This document shows positions 45,316 through 54,438 of a DNA stretch of 64,000 bases, in pieces; within the stretch, counting starts at the first letter, position 1, and each line of letters opens with the position of its first letter. The DNA lies in the NCBI RefSeq assembly GCF_051912845.1, contig NZ_JBNCBU010000002.1, positions 124,001 to 188,000 of the forward strand, written 5' to 3'. Position numbers and translations under genes: made by a program. Source of the DNA: Tsuneonella sediminis (lineage in GTDB: Bacteria > Pseudomonadota > Alphaproteobacteria > Sphingomonadales > Sphingomonadaceae). A model generated the notes under the pieces. It did no database searches, was not told the origin of the DNA, and saw nothing but the letters and a program-made list of their open reading frames with translations.

Positions 45316-46839
45316 GTGATTTCGGGGGTCGCAAGAGAGACAATCGGGTCGAAGGCGCTCGTCTTCGGACCGTTGGCCATCCTGTCGGGGCTTTTCGGTG
45401 CGTTCACGGCGCTTTTCGCCGCGGGCGCGCGCCTGTCCCAGTTTTCGGGCATCACGATCATTGCCTTGGGTGTGGTCTGCTATGCCACGGTGGTGGCGGT
45501 GCTCGGGCGATACGGGCTGCAGCAGATCCAGCGCCTCGAGGGACTCAGCCGCACCGACAGCCTGAGCGGCTTGCCGAATCGCCGGGCCTTGCACGAGGAC
45601 GCCGCCCGCTGCGCGAAACCCGGCGAGGAAATCGCCGTCGCGCTCATCGACCTTGACGGGTTCAAGCTTGTCAACGATCACTACGGCCACGTCGTCGGGG
45701 ACCAGGTGCTGCGCGAATGCGCCCAGGTCCTGCTCGATATCTGCGGACCCGAAGCGCGCCCCTACCGCCTTGGCGGCGACGAATTCGCAATCCTCAAGAC
45801 AGGGGCCCTGGCGGGCACGATCCTTGAAGGAATCTGCCGTACCGTGATCGAGCGGATGGGTTCGCCCATCCCGATCGAGGACCGGCGCATCCCGATCGGC
45901 GCCAGCATCGGCTTGTCGAGGACGGCTGGCAGTGACGGAATTGGTTCGTCCGAGTTGCTGCGCCGCGCCGACGTGGCGATGTACGCGTCCAAGCGCGGGG
46001 GCAAGATGCGCTGCACGTGGTTTCGCGACGATTTCGACCAGAGCCGCGAGGCCGCCCACCTGCTCGACGGGGAACTGCGCGTGGCGCTGGCCAGAGGCGA
46101 GTTCCAGGTAGCTTACCAGCCGCTCGTCGATGCGCGCACAGGTGCGATCGTCGCGGTCGAATCGCTGATCCGCTGGGAGCGGCCCGACGGCAAGCGCATC
46201 GGACCCAATGTCTTCATCCCTGTCGCCGAGGAATCGGGCCTTATCAACGCCATCGGGCTATGGGTCCTCGACCGGGCGTGCCGCGAGGCGCTGGCTTGGG
46301 ACCCGATCAAGCTCTCGGTCAACGTATCGGCCGCCCAGTTGCGAAACCCCGAGTTTCCGATCCATCTCGGGCAGATACTCGACGATACCGGCTTTCCCCC
46401 AGAGCGACTCGAGCTCGAGATTACAGAGACCTGTCTCGTGCTCGACCCGGTCGTTGCCGAGCGCAGCCTCGACCTCATTCGCAAGTTCGGGGTCAACATC
46501 GCGCTTGACGATTTCGGCACGGGCTACGCCTCGATCGGCTTCCTGCGGCAATTCCGCTTCGAGAAGCTCAAGCTGGACCGGACGCTGGTCGAAGAGGCGC
46601 AGCGGGACAACGGAAGCCGCGCGATGATGCTGTCGAGCATCTCGGTCGCGCGCGCAATGAACATGGACGTGACCGCAGAGGGCGTCGAAACCGAAGAACA
46701 GGCCGATCTGGTCCGCGCCGCCGGGTGCGATCAGCTGCAGGGCTGGCTCTATTACAAGGCAATGCCGGCCGCCGAACTGTCGGCGCGGCTGAAGGAACCC
46801 GTGGTGCCCAAGCACCGCGGAGGCACGAGGGCAGCATGA
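45316..46839 (+). CDS. Membrane-bound GGDEF-EAL cyclic-di-GMP protein
   Basis: A 507-residue protein with two membrane helices (about 12-33 and 42-62). A GGDEF domain follows with intact YRLGGDEFAI, then an EAL domain with VESLIRW, ETCLVLD and LDDFGTGYASIGFL. The EAL signature is ESL, and the catalytic Glu is kept. No RxxD inhibitory site precedes GGDEF. It may make and/or degrade cyclic-di-GMP. The GTG at 45316 follows a very strong AGGAGGGG. An ATG at 45226 would add 30 residues without family support. It lies between cheR and the receptor gene. Confidence 0.92.
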   Translation: MISGVARETIGSKALVFGPLAILSGLFGAFTALFAAGARLSQFSGITIIALGVVCYATVVAVLGRYGLQQIQRLEGLSRTDSLSGLPNRRALHEDAARCAKPGEEIAVALIDLDGFKLVNDHYGHVVGDQVLRECAQVLLDICGPEARPYRLGGDEFAILKTGALAGTILEGICRTVIERMGSPIPIEDRRIPIGASIGLSRTAGSDGIGSSELLRRADVAMYASKRGGKMRCTWFRDDFDQSREAAHLLDGELRVALARGEFQVAYQPLVDARTGAIVAVESLIRWERPDGKRIGPNVFIPVAEESGLINAIGLWVLDRACREALAWDPIKLSVNVSAAQLRNPEFPIHLGQILDDTGFPPERLELEITETCLVLDPVVAERSLDLIRKFGVNIALDDFGTGYASIGFLRQFRFEKLKLDRTLVEEAQRDNGSRAMMLSSISVARAMNMDVTAEGVETEEQADLVRAAGCDQLQGWLYYKAMPAAELSARLKEPVVPKHRGGTRAA

Positions 46840-48185
46840 ACGCAATCACGGCAATCGAGGCGTCCGACCTCAACGAGGAAATCGCCGCCACCACCCTTGG
46901 CGAGAGCACGATCGCAGAAGCGGGCCACCGCTGGATCGCCGCACGCTGGTTCAACGACCTGCCGCTGGCGCGCAAGCTGGCCCTGCTCGTCGGCGGACTG
47001 CTGTTCGGGCTGACCGTCACCGCGCTAGAGGCCGTCGCGGCGTTCCGCGGCCTGCTTTCGGTCGATGCGGCAACCACGCTGATCGTGTTCGGCTGGCTGC
47101 TGGGAATCGGGCTCGGCGGCATCGCGCTGCGCAGGATCATCAAGGATACCGCAATGCCGCTGCGCAAGCTGTCGGGCGACATGGTTCGCCTCGGCAAGGG
47201 CGATCGCTCGTTCACGCTGCATAATCTCCACCGCGCGGACGAGATCGGGGAGATGGCGCGCGCGTTCGAGGTATTCGTGCGGTCCGGCTACAAGCTCGAC
47301 GAGATGTTCGAGCAGCGCAAGATCACCGGCGCCGAACAGCAGCGCCTGCTGCTGCAGCTGGCAGGCAACTTCGAGCGTGAAGTCGGCCAAGTCATGGGCG
47401 CGGTCGCCGCCGCGGCGGACCAGCTCGAACACGCGGCGAGTTCGATGGCTGCGGCTGCCGACCAGTCCGCCAGCCAGGTCGATGCCGTGTCCCGGGCGAT
47501 GAACGATGCCTCGGCGGGGGTCGCTGCCGCCGCCGCCGCAAGCGACGAGTTCGCGATGTCGATCGGCGAGATCAGCCGCCAGGCCGCGCACTCCGCCGGG
47601 CTCGCGCGCGAGGCGACCACTGCAGCCGAGCAGGCCGACACGACGGTCAAGGCCCTGGCGATGTCCGCCGACGAGATTGGTGAGATCGTCGAACTGATCA
47701 GCTCGATCGCACGGCGCACGAACCTGCTCGCCCTCAACGCCTCGATCGAGGCGGCCCGCAGCGGCGAGGCGGGACGCGGATTCGCGGTCGTTGCAAGCGA
47801 GGTAAAGGAACTCGCTGCGCAGACCAGCAAGGCGACCGATGAAGTCGCCGCGCAGATCCGCGCGATGCAGGAATCGACCGGCGCGAGCGTGGGCGCACTG
47901 AAAGCGATCTCGGAGCAGGTCCAGCAACTCGAGGCGACCGCCGTATCGATCGCATCGGCAGTGGATCAGCAATCGGTCGCCGGGCAGGAACTTGCCCGCA
48001 ATATCGACACTGCCGCCCGCAGCTCCGGCGACGTCACGGCCAATGTAGTCCAGGTGCGTGAGACCGCGCTCGCGACCGGAGCCACGGCGAGCCAGGTGCT
48101 GAGCTCGGCGAGCGATCTCAAGGGGCAGGCCGCGAATCTCCGCAGCCAGGTCGATGGCTTCCTCAGGCACGTCCGTGCGAGCTAG
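46836..48185 (+). CDS. Methyl-accepting chemotaxis protein without periplasmic domain
   Basis: A 449-residue receptor. Two closely spaced helices (about 48-72 and 80-98, LALLVGGLLFGLTVTALEAV and TTLIVFGWLLGIGLGGIALR) leave no room for a ligand domain outside. A HAMP-like linker follows (LRRIIKDTAMPLRKLSGDM), then a long signalling coiled coil. The hairpin tip reads ISSIARRTNLLALNASIEAARS with GRGFAVVASEVKELA. It would sense something inside or in the membrane. Its ATG overlaps the GGDEF-EAL stop (ATGA). Confidence 0.92.
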   Translation: MNAITAIEASDLNEEIAATTLGESTIAEAGHRWIAARWFNDLPLARKLALLVGGLLFGLTVTALEAVAAFRGLLSVDAATTLIVFGWLLGIGLGGIALRRIIKDTAMPLRKLSGDMVRLGKGDRSFTLHNLHRADEIGEMARAFEVFVRSGYKLDEMFEQRKITGAEQQRLLLQLAGNFEREVGQVMGAVAAAADQLEHAASSMAAAADQSASQVDAVSRAMNDASAGVAAAAAASDEFAMSIGEISRQAAHSAGLAREATTAAEQADTTVKALAMSADEIGEIVELISSIARRTNLLALNASIEAARSGEAGRGFAVVASEVKELAAQTSKATDEVAAQIRAMQESTGASVGALKAISEQVQQLEATAVSIASAVDQQSVAGQELARNIDTAARSSGDVTANVVQVRETALATGATASQVLSSASDLKGQAANLRSQVDGFLRHVRAS

Positions 48186-48190
48186 ATGCG

Positions 48191-48216
48191 TCCCCGCGGA
48201 CGGGGATCGAACCTGC
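48191..48216 (-). other. Hairpin and tRNA T-arm-like sequence after the receptor gene
   Basis: Bases 48191-48206 form a perfect six-pair stem (TCCCCG, loop CGGA, CGGGGA) with no T-run. On the minus strand, 48201-48216 reads GCAGGTTCGATCCCCG, which looks like a tRNA T-arm. No acceptor, D-arm or anticodon partner is visible. It may be a weak terminator, an old tRNA remnant, or chance. Confidence 0.25.
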
Positions 48217-48273
48217 TTGACCTGAGATAGACCACGAACGACAAGCGCCGCGTTCATTGCGGAGAGCTGTTCG

Positions 48274-50493
48274 ATGATTACGCCGGGTCGCCTCACCTCA
48301 CGTGCCATCCTCCTGGGAGGCGCGGCCTTGTCGCTCTCGGCGGCCGCCCTGGCCGCCCCGCCGATCGTGCAGCCCGGCGCGCCGGGTGAGGCCAGCCGCG
48401 TACTGACTGCCGACGAGGCGACGAAGCTCGCCAGGACGAGCTATGCGCCCGGCGACGTGGCGTTCATGCAGGCGATGATCGTGCACCACGAGCAGGCGGT
48501 CGAGATGGCCGCGCTCGCCCGCCAGCGGACCAGCAATCCTGCGGTCCTCAAGACCGCCGACCGGATCGCGGCGGGACAGGCGGACGAAATGAAGTTCATG
48601 ACCGGCTGGCTGGCCGACCGCAACGAGGAAGTCTCGACGCCGGGCATGGGCCACGCCGGCCACGACCATCACGCGATGAAGGGGATGGCCAGCCCCGAAC
48701 AGATGGCCGCACTCGCCGCAGCCGAGGGAACCGCGTTCGATCGCCTGTTCCTGCAGATGATGATCGCCCACCATCGCGGCGCGGTCGACATGGTCGGCGC
48801 GCTGCACAAACAGCCCGGCACCGCCTACGACCCGGTGATGTTCGAGTTCACGAATGAGGTGGTGACCGACCAGAAGGCTGAGATCGACCGGATGAACGCG
48901 GTCGCCGCGGGGCTGTCGCAGGACCCACGGGCAACGCTCGCCGCGGGCTTCCGCGACGCGGGCGAGGCTATCCTCAACATGCGCAAGGTCGCCGCGCTGC
49001 CCAAGCCGGCCGGGTTCTTCGATCCCGCCAACCCGGCCCAGCTCCAGCCCAAGATTCCGAAAAAGGACGCCGCGGAAACAAGGAGACCGAAGGGCCGCGA
49101 CGCGAAGGACGCCGGAAAGGAAACGAAGCCCAAGTTCGCCGAGCGGGGTTCGCTGCTCGACTTCGCCGCGACCGACATGGCGTTTAAGGACGACCTGCTG
49201 TTCGCCGGCAGCTATCACGGGTTCAACATCTACCGCCTCGGCGAGGACGGAGTTCCCGATCTCGTCAGCTCCACGGTATGTCCCGGCGGGCAGGGCGACG
49301 TTTCGGTGGTCGGCAATCTTCTCCTCATGAGCGTCCAGGATAGCCGGGCGCGAGTCGACTGCGGTCTCGAAGGGGTCAGCGAAAAGATCAGCGGGGAACG
49401 GTTCCGCGGGCTGCGCATCTTCGACATCTCCGACCTCTCCCGGCCGCGTCAGGTCGGGCAGGTGCAGACCTGCCGGGGCAGCCACACCCACTCGGTGGTT
49501 TCCGCCGACGCGGAGCGGATCGTCGTCTACAACTCGGGCACGAGCTACGTGCGCGACGAGAAGGAACTCGCCGGCTGCATTGACACGCAGGGCGACGATC
49601 GTACTGCCCTGTTCTCGATCGACGTCATCGAAATACCGGTCGCAAACCCGGACAAGGGCCGTATCGTCGACCGGCCGCGCGTGTTCGCCGCCAACGGCCA
49701 GATCGCTGGCCTCTGGCGCGGCGGCGACCACGGCGACGGGACCCAGGAGACGTCCGATACCAACCAGTGCCACGACATTACCGTGTTTCCGGCCAAGAAC
49801 CTGGCCGCGGGGGCCTGCTCGGGCAACGGCATCATCCTCGACGTTTCCGACCCGCTCAAGCCGAAGCGGATCGACGACGTCACCGACAAGGGCTTTGCCT
49901 ACTGGCACTCAGCGACCTTCAACAATGACGGCACCAAGGTGCTGTTCACCGACGAATGGGGCGGCGGCGGGCGTCCTCGTTGCCAGGCCGGCGACCCGAC
50001 CAACTGGGGGGCCGATGCCTTCTACGGGATCGAGAACAGCAAGCTCGTCCCCCGGGGCCATTACAAGCTGCCCGCGCCGCAGAGCGACAAGGAGAACTGC
50101 GTCGCGCACAATGGGTCGATCATCCCGGTTCCGGGCCGCGACCTGTTCGTCCAAGCCTGGTATCAGGGCGGAGTCAGCGTGATCGACTTCACCGATCCCG
50201 CGAACGTCCACGAGATCGCCTATTTCGACCGCGGACCGATCGACAAGGATCAGCTGGTCACCGGCGGCTACTGGTCGGCCTACTGGTACAAGGGGCGCAT
50301 ATACGCCACCGAGATCAGCCGCGGACTCGATGTCTTCGCCCTGACCCCGAGCGAGTTCCTGACCGTAGAGGAAATCCGGGCGGCCGAATCCGCCGAGTTC
50401 GAAGGGAGCGTGTTCAATCCACAAACGCAGACGCAGGTGACCTGGCCCGCCGGGGTGGCCGAAGCCGCGCGGGAGAGCAGGAAAGGCGGCTGA
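48274..50493 (+). CDS. DUF305 domain fused to LVIVD-type beta-propeller, exported
   Basis: A 739-residue predicted periplasmic protein with a signal peptide (about 1-28, ending ALAAPP). Two DUF305 halves lie at about 60-215, each with a His/Met core (MIVHHEQAVEM at 68-78, MIAHHRGAVDM at 163-173). A GHAGHDHHAM stretch lies between them. A Lys-rich linker (about 255-285) leads to an LVIVD-repeat propeller (about 290-715) with GLRIFDISDLSRPRQVGQV and GVSVIDFTDPANVHEIAYF. Paired Cys occur in the propeller. DUF305 proteins often bind copper. The function of the fusion is unknown. Confidence 0.88.
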   Translation: MITPGRLTSRAILLGGAALSLSAAALAAPPIVQPGAPGEASRVLTADEATKLARTSYAPGDVAFMQAMIVHHEQAVEMAALARQRTSNPAVLKTADRIAAGQADEMKFMTGWLADRNEEVSTPGMGHAGHDHHAMKGMASPEQMAALAAAEGTAFDRLFLQMMIAHHRGAVDMVGALHKQPGTAYDPVMFEFTNEVVTDQKAEIDRMNAVAAGLSQDPRATLAAGFRDAGEAILNMRKVAALPKPAGFFDPANPAQLQPKIPKKDAAETRRPKGRDAKDAGKETKPKFAERGSLLDFAATDMAFKDDLLFAGSYHGFNIYRLGEDGVPDLVSSTVCPGGQGDVSVVGNLLLMSVQDSRARVDCGLEGVSEKISGERFRGLRIFDISDLSRPRQVGQVQTCRGSHTHSVVSADAERIVVYNSGTSYVRDEKELAGCIDTQGDDRTALFSIDVIEIPVANPDKGRIVDRPRVFAANGQIAGLWRGGDHGDGTQETSDTNQCHDITVFPAKNLAAGACSGNGIILDVSDPLKPKRIDDVTDKGFAYWHSATFNNDGTKVLFTDEWGGGGRPRCQAGDPTNWGADAFYGIENSKLVPRGHYKLPAPQSDKENCVAHNGSIIPVPGRDLFVQAWYQGGVSVIDFTDPANVHEIAYFDRGPIDKDQLVTGGYWSAYWYKGRIYATEISRGLDVFALTPSEFLTVEEIRAAESAEFEGSVFNPQTQTQVTWPAGVAEAARESRKGG

Positions 50494-50563
50494 CGACCCG
50501 GGACAGTTGCATCCGGCAACGTTTCTCGCCTACGTTCGTCTCCCGCGCGGGAGAGAGTGGGCG

Positions 50564-52066
50564 ATGAGCCAGTCAGGATGCGATGTCGACGTGTTGATCG
50601 TCGGTGCCGGTATTTCCGGCATCGGCATGGCGGCGCGCCTTGGCATGGAGTGCCAGCAGCGCACCTACGCGGTCGTCGAAAGGCGGGCGAAGCTGGGCGG
50701 AACGTGGGACCTGTTCCGGTATCCCGGCATCCGGTCCGACAGCGACATGCACTCGCTCAGCTACGAATTCGAGCCGTGGACCGGCACCGAGACCCTCGCC
50801 CGGGCCGAGCGTATCCAGCACTACCTCGAGGAGGTGGCCGGCAAGTACGGCGTCGCGGAGCACATCCGCTACAACACCAAAGTCCTTTCGGCCGCCTTCG
50901 ACACGGCTGCGGGTTGCTGGACCGTCGAGCTCGAAGACGAGAGCGGCTGGCAGGCCATCACCGCGAATTTCCTATATCTCGCGGCCGGTTACTACGACTA
51001 TGATGATCCCCATGTGCCGGATTTCGAAGGAGAGGACGCCTTCGATGGCCCTGTCGTGCACCCCCAGCACTGGCCCGAGGGCCTCGACTACACGGGCAAG
51101 CGCGTCGCTGTGATCGGCTCAGGCGCCACGGCAGTTACTATCGTTCCCAACATGGCGGACGCCGCCGCCAAGGTGACGATGATCCAGCGTACGCCCACAT
51201 ATGTGCGCTCGATCCCGGCCGAGGACCCGATCGGCCGCCTGCTTCGCCGGTTCCTTCCCCTCCGGCTCGCTCTCAAGATCACCCGCTGGATGCACATCCG
51301 GGTTGGCGACAAGATGTACAAGACCGCGCGCAGGGAACCGGAAAAGGTGCGTGCGCGCATCGAGCGCGACGCCCGCAAGCACCTGGGCGAGCACTACCGG
51401 CCCGAGGACTTCACGCCGCCGTACGCACCGTGGGACCAGCGGATGTGTTTCGTCCCCGACGCCGATCTTTTCGAGCGGATCAAGGACGGCAGCGTCGAGA
51501 TCGTCAACGGCACGATCGAGCGGTTTGCGAGCCGCGGCATTGTGATGACCGACGGTCGGACCGTGCCCGCCGACATCATCGTCAAGGCGACCGGACTACG
51601 TCTCGCCATGGGGGGAAAGGTCGAACTGCGCGTCGACGGCAACCCGGTCGTCCCGAGCGAACACTGGTTCTACAAGAACGCGATGCTCTCGGGCGTGCCG
51701 AACCTGGTGCTTCCGGTGCCTTACACGAATGCGGGCTCGACTCTCCGCTTCGACCTCGTCTCGAGGTACACCTGCCGCGTGCTCAACAGGATGACCGAAC
51801 TGGGTGCAGCAATTGCCGTGCCGACCATCCCTGAAGGGGCCGAACCCGACGTGGTCCAGGCGTTCGACCTGAACGCGGGATATGTCCAGCGCTCGGGGAA
51901 CATGCTGCCGAAAAGCTCCAGCAGCGATCCCTGGCGCCTGAACCACGACTATCTGCACGACCGACGGTACATGGCGGAAAACCCGGTCGACGACGGCCTG
52001 CTCCGGTTTCACAAGGCCGGCGAGGAGGCGAAAGACGAACAAAGGGAACTCGAAGCAGCCGAATAG
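50564..52066 (+). CDS. Baeyer-Villiger-type flavin monooxygenase
   Basis: A 500-residue NAD(P)H-dependent FAD enzyme. The FAD dinucleotide motif LIVGAGISGIG lies at 11-21, and the NADPH motif VAVIGSGATAVTIVP at 181-195. The Baeyer-Villiger fingerprint FDGPVVHPQHWP lies at 160-171. RYPGIRSDSDMHSLSYEF is typical of this group. It would insert oxygen into ketones or hydroxylate substrates. The ATG at 50564 follows GGGAGAG. It lies 70 bases after the DUF305 fusion and shows no pathway genes beside it. Confidence 0.93.
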   Translation: MSQSGCDVDVLIVGAGISGIGMAARLGMECQQRTYAVVERRAKLGGTWDLFRYPGIRSDSDMHSLSYEFEPWTGTETLARAERIQHYLEEVAGKYGVAEHIRYNTKVLSAAFDTAAGCWTVELEDESGWQAITANFLYLAAGYYDYDDPHVPDFEGEDAFDGPVVHPQHWPEGLDYTGKRVAVIGSGATAVTIVPNMADAAAKVTMIQRTPTYVRSIPAEDPIGRLLRRFLPLRLALKITRWMHIRVGDKMYKTARREPEKVRARIERDARKHLGEHYRPEDFTPPYAPWDQRMCFVPDADLFERIKDGSVEIVNGTIERFASRGIVMTDGRTVPADIIVKATGLRLAMGGKVELRVDGNPVVPSEHWFYKNAMLSGVPNLVLPVPYTNAGSTLRFDLVSRYTCRVLNRMTELGAAIAVPTIPEGAEPDVVQAFDLNAGYVQRSGNMLPKSSSSDPWRLNHDYLHDRRYMAENPVDDGLLRFHKAGEEAKDEQRELEAAE

Positions 52067-52100
52067 GCGGCTTCCGTCCGCAAGAGCACTCGCCTAACGC

Positions 52101-52883
52101 ATGTCCATGCCCGCTTCCGATCGCATCTGGACCGCCGCACTCGTAGTCATCGGCGACGAGATTCTCTCGGGCCGCACGCACGACAGGAACATCGCGCAGG
52201 TCGCAAGCTGGCTTCAGGTGCAGGGCATTCGCCTTGCCGAGGTCCGCGTTGTCCCGGATGTCGAGGACCGGATCGTCGAAGCGGTCGACGCCCTGCGCGC
52301 CCGCAACGACTACCTCTTCACCACTGGCGGGATCGGCCCGACGCACGACGACATCACGGTCGACGCGGTGGCGCGCGCGCTCGGCGTTCCGGTCATCGTC
52401 CATCCCGAGGCGCGGGCAATGCTCGAGAGGTACTATACCGGGCGTGGCCAACCGCTGACCGAGGCCCGGCTGCGCATGGCGCGCACGCCCGAGGGGGCTG
52501 AACTGATTCCCAACCGCATGTCCGGGGCACCGGGGATCCGTATCGGCAACCTGTTCCTGATGGCGGGCGTTCCCCACATCACCGCCGGCATGCTCGACGC
52601 GCTGACCGGCACGCTCGAGGGCGGCGCGCCGCTCATCACCGAAACGATCGGCTGCTGGACCGCGGAGAGCGAGGTGGCCGACATCCTCCGGCAGGTCGAG
52701 AAAGACTACGCGGAGGAAGAGGGTGGCATCCAGATCGGCAGCTACCCTTTCTTCCGCGAAGGGCGGGTGGGCGCGAACTTCGTTGTCCGCTCCACCGACC
52801 GGGCGCTCCTTGCGCGATGCGTAGAGGACCTCGCGACCGCGCTCGAGAGTGCGGGACACGCGGTCAGCAGGACCGAGATCTGA
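52101..52883 (+). CDS. Molybdopterin-binding domain protein (CinA N-terminal type)
   Basis: A 260-residue protein with a MoaB/MogA/CinA-like molybdopterin-binding domain (about 10-175). Marks are LVVIGDEILSGRTHDRN and YLFTTGGIGPTHDDITVDAV. A smaller C-terminal part follows (ETIGCWTAESEVADILRQVE). No NMN deamidase domain is fused, unlike full CinA. Function is probably in nucleotide or cofactor damage repair, or unknown. It starts 34 bases after the monooxygenase and is convergent with the cyclase gene. Confidence 0.9.
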   Translation: MSMPASDRIWTAALVVIGDEILSGRTHDRNIAQVASWLQVQGIRLAEVRVVPDVEDRIVEAVDALRARNDYLFTTGGIGPTHDDITVDAVARALGVPVIVHPEARAMLERYYTGRGQPLTEARLRMARTPEGAELIPNRMSGAPGIRIGNLFLMAGVPHITAGMLDALTGTLEGGAPLITETIGCWTAESEVADILRQVEKDYAEEEGGIQIGSYPFFREGRVGANFVVRSTDRALLARCVEDLATALESAGHAVSRTEI

Positions 52884-52907
52884 CGAACTGGACCGCGCTG
52901 CCGCAGG

Positions 52908-54275
52908 TCAGGTCTGGCTTGCCGGCTGCGGTATCGGCTTCGCCTCGGGAACGATCGCCATCTCGATCGAGAACCCGTTGTCCTGCGCCATCTTGTTGAA
53001 CTGGGTCCAGTCCTTGTCGACGGTTCTCTCGACGGCCCCCGCGTCGAAAGGCTTCTTTGAATCGATGATGAAGAGGAGGTTTTCGCGGGTCGACGCGGGC
53101 CAGGCGAGGACGAGCTTCTCCTTGTTCGACAGCTCGTTCACCTGGAGCAGTTCGGCCATCTGGTGCAGATTGCCGAGAGCCTTCACCGACCCGTCGGGTT
53201 CGATGGTGAAGAACTCGGCCGCCTTGCTGAAGTCGTTGCCGAACACCTCGATCAGCATCACATATTCGCCGAACTCGGAATTCTGCATCACTGTGGTCAG
53301 GTCGATGCCGGACTTGAAGGTAAGCGAGGTGTCGAATTCGTCGGCCTCCTCCACGCTTAGGAGCGCGACCCGCGCCAGGCCTTTGTAGCGAAACCGGTTG
53401 GCGGTCTCGAGGAAGGAGCACGCGTATGCCGGCGGCCGCGACGTCCCGCCGAGATCGAGCTGGAGATCGCGCTGGCCGTCCGGGTCGATCCGGGACTCGA
53501 TCAGACGGCGAAGCCGATCGGTTTCGAGCTGCGAATACCCTTTGAGCACTACGTTCTGCCGTGTCCCCGATTGCTCGACGTCGGACACCCGCAACCACGA
53601 ACACGGCAGCGTGTCGACGAGCTGGACGAGGCGGTCCTTGGTCGTCACCTCCTGGACCGGCTCGGGCCGGTAGAGCGATGTCGCGACCGCTCCCACCGCC
53701 AGCAGCGCGGTGAGCGTCAGGACGATCGCGGGGACCGACATCTTCCGCTTCGCGCGCGACATCCAGTAGGCGAACTTCGTCTGCGAAGGCTGGAACTGGT
53801 AGATCTTGATGTCGGTCGAGATGTTCTTGAGCTTGATCTTGCGCAGCGGCACGAAGTCCGAATCGCGATTGTCGAGATCGAGCCACACCCGTTCGGAAAC
53901 GCAGACTGAATTGGTCGGCGCGACCGATTCGATCCGGCAGGCGATGTTGACCGCATCGCCATAGAGGTCGTCGTGCTTCTCGAACACGTCGCCGAGGTGA
54001 ATCCCGATCCGCACCGGGAATTTCTCGTCGGTATTGCCATGGAGCAGTTCCACCGCCGCAGCGAATGCCGACCGCGCGCCGGGAAACCGCGCAAGGAACC
54101 CGTCGCCGGTGTGCTTGAAGATGCGCCCGCCGTGGGCGGCCATGGTCTCGGCCCACAAGCCGTCGCGCAGGCCGGTGACGTGCGTCACCGTCCCCTCTAG
54201 GTCGGCGTGCATGGACTTGGAAAAGCCCACCACGTCGAGCGCCATGATCACGGCAATCCGCGGCTCTTCGCTCAC
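52908..54275 (-). CDS. Class III adenylate/guanylate cyclase with C-terminal extracytoplasmic domain
   Basis: A 455-residue protein. The N-terminal catalytic domain (about 5-165) has metal-binding Asp14 in MALDVVGFS and Asp58 in HTGDGF. Lys54 and Asp103 sit at the substrate positions typical of adenylate cyclases, and Asn110 and Arg114 in VNIACR at the transition-state positions. One membrane helix (about 181-200, VPAIVLTLTALLAVGAVATS) follows, then about 250 residues of unknown domain. GTG at 54275 is used because AGGGG lies just upstream. GTG at 54308 would add 11 residues. Confidence 0.88.
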   Translation of the reverse strand: MSEEPRIAVIMALDVVGFSKSMHADLEGTVTHVTGLRDGLWAETMAAHGGRIFKHTGDGFLARFPGARSAFAAAVELLHGNTDEKFPVRIGIHLGDVFEKHDDLYGDAVNIACRIESVAPTNSVCVSERVWLDLDNRDSDFVPLRKIKLKNISTDIKIYQFQPSQTKFAYWMSRAKRKMSVPAIVLTLTALLAVGAVATSLYRPEPVQEVTTKDRLVQLVDTLPCSWLRVSDVEQSGTRQNVVLKGYSQLETDRLRRLIESRIDPDGQRDLQLDLGGTSRPPAYACSFLETANRFRYKGLARVALLSVEEADEFDTSLTFKSGIDLTTVMQNSEFGEYVMLIEVFGNDFSKAAEFFTIEPDGSVKALGNLHQMAELLQVNELSNKEKLVLAWPASTRENLLFIIDSKKPFDAGAVERTVDKDWTQFNKMAQDNGFSIEMAIVPEAKPIPQPASQT

Positions 54276-54380
54276 ACGATCCCCTGCATTCGTGTTGCTC
54301 GCGACCACAAGACCATACCTTAAGACAGGTTCAAGCCAATAGGCAAAGCAGGGCGGCGCAACTTGTGGCTGGAGAACACG

Positions 54381-54415
54381 AAAAGGGCCGGCGGATCGCT
54401 CCGCCGGCCCCTTTT
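54381..54415. terminator. Bidirectional-type terminator after rplA
   Basis: A GC-rich inverted repeat (GGGCCGGCGGA, loop about TCGC, TCCGCCGGCCC) is flanked by an A-run on the left and a T-run on the right. It lies between rplA (minus) and the cyclase start. Read on the minus strand it ends the secE-nusG-rplKA unit. Confidence 0.85.
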
Positions 54416-54438
54416 CTGCATCGCTTGATGCGAGGGAG

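Noticed and set aside
48191..48206. Rho-independent terminator after the receptor gene
   Set aside because: The stem is perfect but only six pairs and has no T-run; kept only as a hairpin of unknown role.
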